Assembly: GCA_041159865.1 (NCBI GenBank)
Contig: JBEAXK010000063.1
Span: 3,377-67,376, forward strand
Reading direction: 5' to 3'
DNA: 64,000 nt
DNA from: BJGN01 sp041159865
GTDB lineage: Bacteria > Bacteroidota > Bacteroidia > Chitinophagales > Saprospiraceae
Shown: positions 51,421-60,449 of the stretch, in pieces
How positions within the stretch are numbered: position 1 is the first letter of the stretch
How the letters are laid out: each line of letters starts with the position of its first letter
Translations under genes and position numbers: made by a program
Notes under the pieces: model-generated
Databases searched by the model: none
What the model saw: only the letters and a program-made list of their open reading frames with translations
What the model was told of the DNA's origin: nothing

Positions 51421-52782
51421 TTATCGACGAGAAGAAATCAAAGTTGTAGGATAAACAATAACACTTTCGTTACCATCAATACCAACTGCCGCAACACCAA
51501 AAAGAAAGTTATCAATAATTATTTTTTCCAGAGTAAAATCATTTACTTCTTTTGGGACAAATCTTGAAAATTGCCATGTAGCAGAAGTGGTTTCTCGCCA
51601 ATATATTCTATGACCAGCAAGATCTTTAAAATTGGCAGGCTTCCATTTTAATCGGGTGTATGATTGAACAATTCCACCAATCTGGACTTCCGTTGGAGGC
51701 GGTGGAGCCCAAGCTAGTGCAGCTAATGTAATGGCATTCACACCTGTTAATTTTGCTGCATAATCAAAATTTACCCCTTCAATGACATCGCCATAATTAA
51801 TCCCATTTTCTACTCTTAGGTCTTCGTGTTGTCTATAATAATTTTCATGCGTTTCCATAATTCTAACTCCAGGAAATCCCTCATCATTAAAAGGTTTATG
51901 ATGACCACCTCTGCCAAATCTATCCAAACGATAAATCATTTTTGCATCAAGATTGGTACAATACTGATCTGTCAGTTTATCTATATATCGGGCTATTTGC
52001 CTGGATGGGCCATCCACTTCACCACCATAAACCCGGTGCCAGGCTCTTTCTCTTTCCGTTTCTAAATTTGAAACAGGTTCAGAAAATATTCTAAAGGTGC
52101 TGTTATCAATGATTCCATCAACTCCTTCTATATTTCCAATCATATCATTATTAAGAACAGCCAAAATATCCCAGTTATTATTTTTTGCATATTTCGCTAC
52201 GGTTGTTCCGCCTAATAAACCTTGTTCTTCGCCTGAAAAACCAATAAAAACAATACTTGTTGGAAAAGTATATTTAGATAAAATAGTTGCAGCCTCCAAA
52301 ACACCCGCCATTCCACTTGCATTATCATTTGCCCCTGGATTATCTTTTTGAGCATCCAATACATCGGTAACCCTTGAATCAATATCAGCTGTCATAATGA
52401 CATATCTATTAGGATAAACAGAGCCTCGCAAAATAGCCATTACATTTGTAATTTGAATATCCTCTTTTATTCTTGGATTAAATCCAGCTTTAAAAATTTC
52501 ACTTAAGTAGGAAACTTCCAGGCAATTATTACAATTGTTGCTGATATTATTGAATTCTTTATGAATCCAACGACGTGCTGCTCCAATCCCTCTTGTATTT
52601 GATAAAGTATCAGAAAGGGTACTTCTTGTTCCAAAATTAGTAAGTGTTCTAATATAGTTCTCAATAGATGTTGCTTTGGGGGCCTTAGCGATATCAAATA
52701 GACGGTTATCTTGCTGCCCATTCAATGGAAGGCAAAAAAAACAGATATTTATTAAAATAAAAACTTTAAGAAATGTGCACAT
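51421..52782 (-). CDS. secreted M28 family aminopeptidase with changed metal ligand
   Basis: A 453-residue secreted protein (signal about 1-23). The M28 metal and catalytic positions are largely readable: TADIDSR (132-137) where the family has HxD, GANDNASG (Asp153), FSGEEQGLLGG (Glu185-Glu186), LNNDMIGN (Asp) and METHENYYRQHED (His). The first ligand, normally His, is Asp133. A fibronectin-III-like C-terminal domain (about 360-453, YTRLKWKPANFKDLAGHRIYWRE) follows. It should cleave N-terminal residues from peptides if the metal site works. It lies 16 bases upstream of the M14 gene. Confidence 0.86.
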   Translation of the reverse strand: MCTFLKVFILINICFFCLPLNGQQDNRLFDIAKAPKATSIENYIRTLTNFGTRSTLSDTLSNTRGIGAARRWIHKEFNNISNNCNNCLEVSYLSEIFKAGFNPRIKEDIQITNVMAILRGSVYPNRYVIMTADIDSRVTDVLDAQKDNPGANDNASGMAGVLEAATILSKYTFPTSIVFIGFSGEEQGLLGGTTVAKYAKNNNWDILAVLNNDMIGNIEGVDGIIDNSTFRIFSEPVSNLETERERAWHRVYGGEVDGPSRQIARYIDKLTDQYCTNLDAKMIYRLDRFGRGGHHKPFNDEGFPGVRIMETHENYYRQHEDLRVENGINYGDVIEGVNFDYAAKLTGVNAITLAALAWAPPPPTEVQIGGIVQSYTRLKWKPANFKDLAGHRIYWRETTSATWQFSRFVPKEVNDFTLEKIIIDNFLFGVAAVGIDGNESVIVYPTTLISSRR

Positions 52783-52803
52783 GTGTTTAGGTATTAGGTA
52801 AAA

Positions 52804-55200
52804 TTATTGAGGAGATAAGAATTGGTGAATTGAACTTCCAGCTAAAATTTTATCTCTTGTAAAATAGAGAGGAAAATACTGGTTATTTACCCAAATGGGA
52901 AATAAATTTTTATAGAAAGGACTATCTGGATTTCCAGATTGTCCAGGTGTATTTGTTGCAAGACAATGATTCCAATTACCAACATCGGAAATTAATCTAA
53001 AACTTGCTCCATGCGTCTGATTATCAGTTCTTCCCGTTACATTAGCTGTAAATCCATTTCCTCCACGGGGAGCAGGTCCAACTTCCAGTTTTACACGGAT
53101 TTTTTCATTAACAACTGCACTTAAAGGATGCTTTAAAAGCACATATTTATTATTTAATTGCCCATATTGCCAGAAATTTGAGTCTTTACCTAACTTAATG
53201 GTTATATTCTGAATGGCTTTTTCAAATGTTTTAACTAAGAAATCATTTCTTCCCTGAATGGGTTGAGCTCCAAATTTTCCGTCGGGAAAGGTGAGATTAT
53301 CTAATATTAATTTTAATTGAGGAGTAACCAGTGATTTTACTTTATCAGGTATAAATAAAAGTTTAAACTCTGTAAAAATAGCTCTTTCCCAGGCATCATA
53401 AATAGAAGCTGCTACCGAAGATGAGTTCAGTTTATAGTCCCAGTCATCAAATAAAGAAGTATATTTCTTATGTTTTTCAAATTCAGGTATGCCTGGAATA
53501 AAACTTAAAATTTGTCTTGCAGGTAAAGATAAATAATCTGTTTGCAGGTGCATAAAGTCCTGAACAGATAGTTTTTTGCCGCTCCCTAAATATTCTTTTA
53601 TTCTTAAACCTCTGTAAGGATCTGACCATGAAAACCCCACTGATTGTGGATAATTAAAATCAAAAGGAACCACATTTTCATTAGCGGTTACAACATAATT
53701 ACAAAGAGGATTAAAACTTGATGGTCTTTCTGAAATTGGAATATAACCATCCCAATCTTTACTTCCATCTCCTAATACAGGTACCATTCCACTGCTTTTA
53801 CTTCTGATGGGAGCAATTCCAACGGTTTGCCAACCTATATTTCCTAATCGATCTGCCCAAATCATGTTTTCACCTGGGATGTGAGAAAAGGAACAAGCAA
53901 GTTTAAATTCCTCCCAATTTTTAGCCTGATTCATTCTTAAACTTGCCATATAGGGTGCCCCACCCTTTTCCAGCCAAGCACATCGAACTGCTACTACTAT
54001 ATTTTTCTCTTTAATTATTTTCAAAACAGGTCCATGCAAGGTATATAACAAGGAAAAATGATGAAAGCCAAACCCCTTAACGGGTATTGAATCCTTTATT
54101 TCCGTCATGTCTATCCATTTTCCATGATATTTATATTGATTATTATTAAGTGGATTTAACTGATAAACGTACATATCTTCTGCATCGGTAGCATGAATAG
54201 TCAGCCCCCAGGCTCCAAATTCGTTATGTCCGATAGAAATACCTGGAATGGTAGGTTCGCCCCCACCGATTACGTTCCAACCAGGCGATACAAGATGAGA
54301 AATATACCTTAGTGAAGGAGCAGACATTGCTCTATGAGGATCATTAGCCAGAATTGGATATCCACTTTCAGATAATGCTCCAGAAATAACCCAGTTATTG
54401 CTACCTATGGAATGTTTCTCTTCATTTAATAAATCCTGATTTTTTAATAATTCATCATATTGAGCCAGATAATTTTCCTCTGAATTTTTATTTTTTAAAG
54501 CAATAATATCTTCAGGCGTAAAATTAATTGGACGTTTATATGCTTTATAAATATCAATAACATCAGGGTATGAAAGAATTTCAATTACTAAAGAATCTAA
54601 AAATAAATCTGGATTATTAGGGTGGAACCAATTAATTTCTTTTGTTTTAGCCTCGCCTATTTGTTTTACCACTAAGGCGGTTTCCCATTCATCTATTAAA
54701 TTTCCAAGTAACCCTTGATGCCTGGATATGATATCATCAGGAGTTAAATGTGCAGGTTTAATTCCTAATAATTTAAATTCAAGGGGTAAAGAATCTGGTT
54801 TTAAAAGTGCCACATCTATAGCCGAATTGACACCAGCCACAAAAGAATGTATAATTTGAAAACCATTTTCATGATAATGATTAAACTCCGAAATCATATC
54901 GCCTCTATATTTAAAGAGTCTGGAAGCCATATCTTTCTTAATTTCTCGTTCTCCCAAAATTTCTGAAATCAAACCTCTGGCTTGTCTTCTCCATATTTCA
55001 AATTGAAATAGCCTGTCTGAAGCAGCTTGAAAACCCTGCGCAAAGAACATATCCTTTTCATTTTTAGCATAAATATGAGGTACACCAAATGGATCTATGA
55101 TAATTTCGACCTCATCAATTAAGCCAGGTAAAATCTTTTTATTTTGAGAAAAAGAAGAATGAAATAAAAAGATTAAAAGCAATAAAAATAAATGTTTCAT
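52804..55200 (-). CDS. secreted penicillin acylase family (Ntn) hydrolase
   Basis: A 798-residue secreted Ntn-hydrolase precursor (signal to about residue 18). The alpha-chain region includes VEIIIDPFGVPHIYAKNEKD and FFAQGFQAASDRLFQFEIWRR. The self-cleavage site and nucleophile is Ser267 in SIGSNNWVISG, so the mature enzyme is probably an alpha/beta heterodimer. The beta chain shows NDPHRAMSAPSLRYISHLVS, ISIGHNEFGAWGLTIHATDAEDMYVYQ and late GGNGFTANVTGRTDNQTHGASFR with NTPGQSGNPDSPFY. Substrates may be acylated amines, homoserine lactones or peptides. It is the first gene of the run leading into the M28 and M14 peptidases. Confidence 0.93.
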   Translation of the reverse strand: MKHLFLLLLIFLFHSSFSQNKKILPGLIDEVEIIIDPFGVPHIYAKNEKDMFFAQGFQAASDRLFQFEIWRRQARGLISEILGEREIKKDMASRLFKYRGDMISEFNHYHENGFQIIHSFVAGVNSAIDVALLKPDSLPLEFKLLGIKPAHLTPDDIISRHQGLLGNLIDEWETALVVKQIGEAKTKEINWFHPNNPDLFLDSLVIEILSYPDVIDIYKAYKRPINFTPEDIIALKNKNSEENYLAQYDELLKNQDLLNEEKHSIGSNNWVISGALSESGYPILANDPHRAMSAPSLRYISHLVSPGWNVIGGGEPTIPGISIGHNEFGAWGLTIHATDAEDMYVYQLNPLNNNQYKYHGKWIDMTEIKDSIPVKGFGFHHFSLLYTLHGPVLKIIKEKNIVVAVRCAWLEKGGAPYMASLRMNQAKNWEEFKLACSFSHIPGENMIWADRLGNIGWQTVGIAPIRSKSSGMVPVLGDGSKDWDGYIPISERPSSFNPLCNYVVTANENVVPFDFNYPQSVGFSWSDPYRGLRIKEYLGSGKKLSVQDFMHLQTDYLSLPARQILSFIPGIPEFEKHKKYTSLFDDWDYKLNSSSVAASIYDAWERAIFTEFKLLFIPDKVKSLVTPQLKLILDNLTFPDGKFGAQPIQGRNDFLVKTFEKAIQNITIKLGKDSNFWQYGQLNNKYVLLKHPLSAVVNEKIRVKLEVGPAPRGGNGFTANVTGRTDNQTHGASFRLISDVGNWNHCLATNTPGQSGNPDSPFYKNLFPIWVNNQYFPLYFTRDKILAGSSIHQFLSPQ

Positions 55201-55299
55201 AGCATTATAAATTTGACTTTTAAAAGTACGATATTCCCTTATTAATTTTAATTTTAGGGAAGAATTTCAAAAACTTCAAATCTTTAACTAACCCCGGAC

Positions 55300-56424
55300 A
55301 TGGCTATCTCAAGGAAAACATTTGTTAAAAGTATTGCAGCAGCGACCCTCCTCCTGCCTGTAGGTATTAAAGCCGTTTTAGGAAAAGGGAACAATTCTGT
55401 GAATAACCATTCAGGTATTTCCAATAAAACATATTCCTGGAAAATGGTTACTACATGGCCTCCTAACTTTCCCATATTAGATGAAGGTTGTAAATTATTT
55501 GCAGAATTGGTAGAACAAATGTCTGGAGGCAGGATGAAAATCAGGGTATTTGGAGGGGGAGAACTTGTTCCAGCCTTAGAAATATTTGATGCTGTTAGAA
55601 ATGGTTCGGCTGAAATAGGCCATGGATCAGCTTATTACTGGGCAGGAAAATCATCTGCTGCTTCATTTTTTGCAACGGTTCCATTTGGAATGAATGCACA
55701 ACAGGTCTCATCGTGGATAAATGCTGGGGATGGTTTGGCTTTGTGGCAAGAATTATATGCCAATTTTGGATTAATTCCACTTCCTGCAGGAAATACAGGT
55801 GTACAAATGGGAGGTTGGTTTAACAAAGAAATTAATTCCATTTCCGATTTGCGAGGTTTAAAAATGAGAATGCCTGGTTTAGGTGGTGCCGTATTAGAAA
55901 AAGCGGGAGGATCACCCGTTTTATTGGCCGGAGGAGAGTTATATACAGGTTTAGAAAGAGGCATCATAGATGCAACAGAATGGCTATCACCATTCCATGA
56001 TAGCTTAATGGGTTTTGACGAAATTGCAAAATATTATTATACTCCAGGATGGCATGAGCCTGGAACAAATTTAGAAATCATCTTAAATAAAGAAAAATTC
56101 GAGGAACTTCCTGATGATTTACAAGCCATTATAAAAGCTGCCTCTTCTTACAGTGGTACCTGGCTACATGCACAAATGGAAGCAAAAAATGCGGTTGCTT
56201 ATGAAGAACTCCTAAAAAAAGGGGTAGAAATAAGAACGTTTCCTCCTGAAGTAATATCTGAATTGAGAAAGTTAACAAAAGAAGTCATTAAAGATTTAGT
56301 AGATAAAGACCCTTTTACCAAAAAAGTGTATTCCTCCTATCTTTCCTTTCAAGAAAAAGCCAACAAATATTCGCAAATTGCTGAAAGGGCATTTTATGAA
56401 AATCTGCAGGATAATTTATTTTAA
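55300..56424 (+). CDS. TRAP transporter solute-binding protein (DctP)
   Basis: A 374-residue periplasmic binding protein of the TRAP type. The N-terminus (SRKTFVKSIAAATLLLPVG) is an export signal that resembles a Tat signal but has Arg-Lys in place of Arg-Arg. YSWKMVTTWPPNFPILDEG begins the mature domain. VFGGGELVPALEIFDAVRNGSAEIGHGSAYYWAGK and the ligand-contact stretch LRGLKMRMPGLGGAVLEKAGGSPV follow, then EWLSPFHDSL. Family relatives bind carboxylates such as 2-oxo acids or lactate; the substrate cannot be fixed. It converges on dctM with 11 bases between stops. Confidence 0.92.
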   Translation: MAISRKTFVKSIAAATLLLPVGIKAVLGKGNNSVNNHSGISNKTYSWKMVTTWPPNFPILDEGCKLFAELVEQMSGGRMKIRVFGGGELVPALEIFDAVRNGSAEIGHGSAYYWAGKSSAASFFATVPFGMNAQQVSSWINAGDGLALWQELYANFGLIPLPAGNTGVQMGGWFNKEINSISDLRGLKMRMPGLGGAVLEKAGGSPVLLAGGELYTGLERGIIDATEWLSPFHDSLMGFDEIAKYYYTPGWHEPGTNLEIILNKEKFEELPDDLQAIIKAASSYSGTWLHAQMEAKNAVAYEELLKKGVEIRTFPPEVISELRKLTKEVIKDLVDKDPFTKKVYSSYLSFQEKANKYSQIAERAFYENLQDNLF

Positions 56425-56435
56425 GTGAAATAGCA

Positions 56436-57734
56436 TTAAGGGGTAATTAAAAGGTTGGGGAAAAATATATAAATTCCAAGTACAATCAATTGTATAATTA
56501 TAAATGGAATTATACCTCTATAAATATGTCCAGTGGTGACTGTATCTGGAGCAACTCCTTTAAGATAGAAAAGAGAGAAACCAAATGGAGGTGTTAAAAA
56601 TGACGTTTGTAAATTAAGCCCAAGCAATACACCTATCCATAAAAGATCAACACCTAGTTTTTGAAAAACGGGGGCTACAACGGGGACAATTATAAAAATG
56701 ATTTCTATAAAATCTATGAAAAAACCTGCAATGAAAACTATAAGCATCACAAGTAATAAAAAAGCCAAAGAAGACATGTTTGCTTCCTGAATTAAGCTAA
56801 CCAGAAACACATCTCCACCCAACTCTCTAAATACGAAGGAAAAGGTAGTTGCACCCAATAGGATTAAAAAAATCATCGAAGTGAGATGCGTTGTTTCCAA
56901 ACAAACACTTTTAATAATTTTAATACTTAATTTTTTTTCAAAAAATGTTAAAATAGTTGCACCCATAGCACCCACAGCAGCAGCTTCCGTAGGAGAAGCA
57001 ATGCCCATAAAAATAGAACCGAGAACAGAAATAATTAGTATTAAAGGCAACGCGAATGCTCTCCAGACTTTTCCATAAAAATTATTAGATCTAAAGGTAT
57101 CAATTTCTTCTTTTGGAATGGGTGGCATCCATTCTGGTTTAATTTTTGCCAACAGCAAAACATATAATAAATAACAAAAAACCAATAATAATCCAGGAAT
57201 TAACGAGGAAGCAAATAACTTCCCTACGGAAACATTTAATACGCTACCCAAAAGGACTAACACAACGGAAGGAGGAATAATTTGACCTAAAGTACCTGAA
57301 GCGGCAATTACACCGGTTGCTACCTCAGGTTTATATCCTCTTTTAAGCATAGTAGGTAAACTAATTAATCCCATAGTAACCACGGTCGCACCAACTATTC
57401 CGGTAGAAGCGGCAAGTAAAGTACCCACTAAAATAACGGCAATAGCCAGTCCTCCGTGCATTTTTCCAAAAAGTATAGCTACCGTTTCTAATAAACTTTC
57501 GGCAAGTCCACTTTTTTCTAACATAATACCCATAAATACAAAAAGAGGAACTGATAATAAAACATAATTACTTACAACCCCCATAATGCGTGGTGGCAAT
57601 GCACCAAAAGCAGATGGATCAAGAAAAAAATAAGCATACATAATTGAAAGTCCGCCTAAAGTTAGCGCAACGGGATACCCGTACATAATCAATATAAAAA
57701 TACTTATAAATAATATAATAGCTATAATTTCCAT
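56436..57734 (-). CDS. TRAP transporter large permease (DctM)
   Basis: A 432-residue, roughly twelve-helix permease subunit that couples sodium entry to solute uptake. I start at the ATG at 57732-57734; a TTG four codons earlier is possible. Motifs are YGYPVALTLGGLSIMYAYFF, VPLFVFMGIMLEKSGLAESLL, STGIVGATVVTMGLISLPTMLKRGY, ATGVIAASGTLGQIIPPSVVLVLLG, MGIASPTEAAAVGAMGATIL and LNLQTSFLTPPFGFSLFYLKG. It directly follows dctQ. Confidence 0.95.
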   Translation of the reverse strand: MEIIAIILFISIFILIMYGYPVALTLGGLSIMYAYFFLDPSAFGALPPRIMGVVSNYVLLSVPLFVFMGIMLEKSGLAESLLETVAILFGKMHGGLAIAVILVGTLLAASTGIVGATVVTMGLISLPTMLKRGYKPEVATGVIAASGTLGQIIPPSVVLVLLGSVLNVSVGKLFASSLIPGLLLVFCYLLYVLLLAKIKPEWMPPIPKEEIDTFRSNNFYGKVWRAFALPLILIISVLGSIFMGIASPTEAAAVGAMGATILTFFEKKLSIKIIKSVCLETTHLTSMIFLILLGATTFSFVFRELGGDVFLVSLIQEANMSSLAFLLLVMLIVFIAGFFIDFIEIIFIIVPVVAPVFQKLGVDLLWIGVLLGLNLQTSFLTPPFGFSLFYLKGVAPDTVTTGHIYRGIIPFIIIQLIVLGIYIFFPNLLITP

Positions 57735-57746
57735 AGTACCTGTCAA

Positions 57747-58247
57747 TTAATTTCGTTTAAAAGCAAGACTAAATTGATTATAAATCAAAATCAATCCTTG
57801 AAGAAACAACAATAAAAACCCTATAGGAATAGCCATTTTAATCAGGTAAATGGCTCCAATTCCACCAGGATCAGGCGAAGTTTCTTTGATTAAATAACTA
57901 GTTAAAGCATATTTAAAAGAATACCATCCTAAGGTTAAACTCCAGGGTATTAAAAATAAAATAGTTCCAATCACATTAACCTGCGCTTTTTCCGTAGGGG
58001 TAAATTTCTGATAAAACAAATCAACTCTAACATGCTTTTCTTTACTCAATGCGTAACCGGAGCCAAATAAAAACAATAATCCAAAGATGTGCCATTCGAT
58101 TTCGGTGACCCATGCAACTGAATAATTAAAAATATAACGAGAAATGACATCCAGACAAATAATGATAACTAATAAGAAACTAAGCCATGATACACTTTTT
58201 CCAAAAAAGGCAACAATCTGAGCTAATTTATTGAACCATTTATCCAC
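57747..58247 (-). CDS. TRAP transporter small permease (DctQ)
   Basis: A 166-residue four-helix subunit of the TRAP permease. WLSFLLVIIICLDVISRYIF, VAWVTEIEWHIFGLLFLFGSGYALSKEKHVRVDLFY and the last helix GFLLLFLQGLILIYNQF are typical of DctQ. The start is GTG (58245-58247); an in-frame stop lies shortly upstream and no ATG intervenes. It precedes dctM by 12 bases. The binding-protein gene is on the opposite strand. Confidence 0.9.
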   Translation of the reverse strand: MDKWFNKLAQIVAFFGKSVSWLSFLLVIIICLDVISRYIFNYSVAWVTEIEWHIFGLLFLFGSGYALSKEKHVRVDLFYQKFTPTEKAQVNVIGTILFLIPWSLTLGWYSFKYALTSYLIKETSPDPGGIGAIYLIKMAIPIGFLLLFLQGLILIYNQFSLAFKRN

Positions 58248-58344
58248 TGTAAATTATTTTATTTTACTTAAAAGAGCAAACGAATATAAACATTAAAGGC
58301 ACAATTCAGAAGTATTACAGCACAAATTCCAGATAATATTGCAT

Positions 58345-58379
58345 AAAAAAAGGTCAGCATAAAATACTGACCTTTTTTT
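58345..58379 (-). terminator. intrinsic terminator after prfB
   Basis: An A-run plus GGTCAG (58345-58357) pairs with CTGACC plus a T-run (58367-58379), with a 9-base loop. On the minus strand the hairpin directly follows the prfB stop and ends in a T-tract; it is symmetrical enough to act both ways. Confidence 0.85.
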
Positions 58380-59481
58380 CTAATCATCTGATTCTTCCGG
58401 ATTCACTCCATCCATCATCAGGAAGGCTTTTAAGAAAGGTTGTAAATCCCCATCCAATACGGCATCCGTCTGAGAAGTCTGATATTGAGTTCGATGATCT
58501 TTAACTCTCCTGTCGTCTAAAACATAACTTCTTATTTGGGAACCCCACTCATTTTTCATTTTGCCGGACTCAACTTTAGCTCTTTCAGCTAATTGCTTTT
58601 GCAATTCAAGTTCATATATTCTGGACTTTAAGAGTTGAATCGCTTTTTCTCTATTCTGGTGCTGTGATCTTTCCTGTTGACACTCTGCAACCAGACCAGT
58701 AGGTAAATGTCTTACTCTGACGGCAGATTCTGTTTTATTAACATGCTGACCACCAGCACCACTTGCCCTAAAGGTATCCCAGTCAAGATCTGCAGGATTG
58801 ATTTCAATTTCAATTGAATCATCCACACTAGGATGTACAAAAACAGAACAAAAGGAAGTCATTCTTTTACCTTGGGCATTGTATGGACTAACCCTTACCA
58901 GTCGATGAACGCCATTTTCACCTTTAAGCATACCGTAAACATATTCCCCAGTAATTTCAATTTCAGCCGATTTAATTCCAGCTACATCTCCTTCGACTTG
59001 AGAAAGAGAAGTAACTTTAAAACCAGACCTTTCAGCCCAGCGAACATACATTCTAAAAATCATTTCAGCCCAGTCACAAGCTTCAGTTCCACCTGCTCCG
59101 GCATTAATTTCTAAAATTACACCTAGTTCATCTTCGGGTCGGTTCAGTGTTCTGTGAAATTCAAGATCTTCAAATGCCAAAATTGCTTCCCTATATTTAT
59201 TTTCAACCTCTTCCTCAGTAGCCTCACCTTCTTTTTGAAAATCAAATAATACTTCAGCATCTTCAACTAAGAGTTTTATATTTTCATATTCACCTAAGTA
59301 TTTTTTATGCATCTTTATTTCCTTCATCACCAATTCGGCTTTTGAAGAATCAGACCAAAAATCAGGATTCAGGGCAAATTGTTCTTTATCTTCGAGTAGT
59401 AAAATTCTGTTATCAACGTCAAAGATACCTCCTTAGCGACAACAACCTTTCCCTCAAATCTCGCAACTGCTCGATAGTCAT
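58380..59481 (-). CDS. prfB: peptide chain release factor 2 with programmed +1 frameshift
   Basis: RF2 releases peptides at UGA and UAA. The gene is in two frames. The first 20 codons run from the ATG at 59479-59481 (MTIEQLRDLRERLLSLRRYL) to an in-frame TGA at 59419-59421. A +1 shift at CTT-TGA-C continues as DVDNRILLLEDKEQFALNPD. The product is 366 residues, the normal RF2 length. The GGQ motif is SGAGGQHVNKTES, the codon-recognition tripeptide position reads SPY (SPF in many RF2s), and the helical domain 1 is present. UGA-dependent frameshifting makes RF2 limit its own synthesis. A terminator follows. It is leftward, downstream of the two-domain FKBP gene. Confidence 0.96.
59417..59433 (-). 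promoter_or_regulatory. prfB: prfB programmed +1 frameshift site
   Basis: On the minus strand, AGGAGGTATCTTTGACG: a Shine-Dalgarno-like AGGAGG (59428-59433), three bases, then the slippery CTT-TGA-C. Spacing and sequence match the classic RF2 autoregulatory site. Slippage of the Leu-tRNA from CTT to TTT at slow UGA recognition restores the long frame. Confidence 0.95.
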
Positions 59482-59527
59482 AGGTGTTCTTTTTTTAAAA
59501 GATGAATAAATAAAACATAGTGAAATA

Positions 59528-60370
59528 TTACTTCACGTCTATAATTTCCAAATAAAACATGAGATCTGCATTAGCAGGAATGGCTCCTCCTCCTGCTCCT
59601 TCTTCGCCGTAGGCGAGTGCACTTGGAATATAAAGAATTGCTTTTGATCCTTTTTTCAATAGACCCATTCCTTCATCCCAACCTGGGATAACCTGTCCAG
59701 TCATCGCTTCAAAAGTAAAAGGCAATAATCCTCTTTGGTAAGAATTATCAAACATAACCCCATCTGAAGCTAAAATACCGTAATAATTAGTAGATACTTT
59801 ATCTCCTTGTTTTATGGAAGAACCACTCCCTTCCTCTAGGATTTTATATTTCAAACCAGAAGGACTTACCTGATAATCAATAGCATTTGATTTTGTATCC
59901 TGAAATAAACCATTCACTTTTTCGGCAATGCCCTTTGTAACCTTCTCCACTTCGGTATTAGACATTCTTTTTTCAATCTTAATTTTATAAACAATGAACT
60001 TCGTTTTTTCTAATCCAGGAGGACGCATACCAGGAGCACCCATGGAATCGATAGGAATAAATATTTTAATACTATCTCCCACTTCCATTAAGCCAAAAGC
60101 CTCTTCAATGGGAGAGAGTTTTCTTGGTTCTTTCGACACATCTGGATAAAAACCTAATTCAGGGAGAGGTTCCGTGATGTTTGTACTCATCAAAGAATCA
60201 TCAGCCAACATAGTATAGCGAAGATAAAGTACATCATTTGGTTGAACTTTATTTCCACTTTTATTTTGAAAAAGTTCATATTTAATACCAGTACTTGTTT
60301 TACCAGTTTTTCCTTTTCCACAGGAGAACAAGGTAAGTGTAGCGATCATCAGGATGAAAAGAATTCTCAT
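59528..60370 (-). CDS. FKBP-type peptidyl-prolyl isomerase with two FKBP-like domains, lipoprotein
   Basis: A 280-residue lipoprotein (LFSC, Cys17). The C-terminal FKBP domain (about 165-280) is complete: GDKVSTNYYGILASDGVMFDNSYQRG, GQVIPGWDEGMGLLKKGSKAILYIPSALAYG and LMFYLEIIDVK. The N-terminal half (about 30-130, GIKYELFQNKSGNKVQPND, EEAFGLMEVGDSIKIFIPIDSMG) has FKBP-like strands but is degenerate and probably serves as a chaperone or dimer domain. A -7 box lies upstream at 60408-60415. It is a second FKBP besides the one at 32.0 kb. Confidence 0.92.
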   Translation of the reverse strand: MRILFILMIATLTLFSCGKGKTGKTSTGIKYELFQNKSGNKVQPNDVLYLRYTMLADDSLMSTNITEPLPELGFYPDVSKEPRKLSPIEEAFGLMEVGDSIKIFIPIDSMGAPGMRPPGLEKTKFIVYKIKIEKRMSNTEVEKVTKGIAEKVNGLFQDTKSNAIDYQVSPSGLKYKILEEGSGSSIKQGDKVSTNYYGILASDGVMFDNSYQRGLLPFTFEAMTGQVIPGWDEGMGLLKKGSKAILYIPSALAYGEEGAGGGAIPANADLMFYLEIIDVK

Positions 60371-60407
60371 TATTTTAAGTTAAAGAGTTAATATTTAAAA
60401 ACGTGAG

Positions 60408-60415
60408 CAAAAGTA
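60408..60415 (-). promoter_or_regulatory. -7 box of the two-domain FKBP gene
   Basis: Minus-strand TACTTTTG, an exact TAnnTTTG match, 37 bases before the ATG at 60370. A TTG 25 bases further upstream is too far for a standard -33 element. Confidence 0.55.
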
Positions 60416-60449
60416 ATATAAAAATCACAGTAAATGACGTCAATAAAAA

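Noticed and set aside
55300..55390. A Tat signal on the TRAP binding protein
   Set aside because: The motif has Arg-Lys instead of Arg-Arg; a Sec signal fits as well, so I do not claim Tat export.
59334..59481. An in-frame TGA in prfB suggesting a pseudogene or a shorter RF2
   Set aside because: The TGA lies in the classic CTT-TGA-C context behind AGGAGG, and a +1 shift gives a full-length, family-typical RF2.
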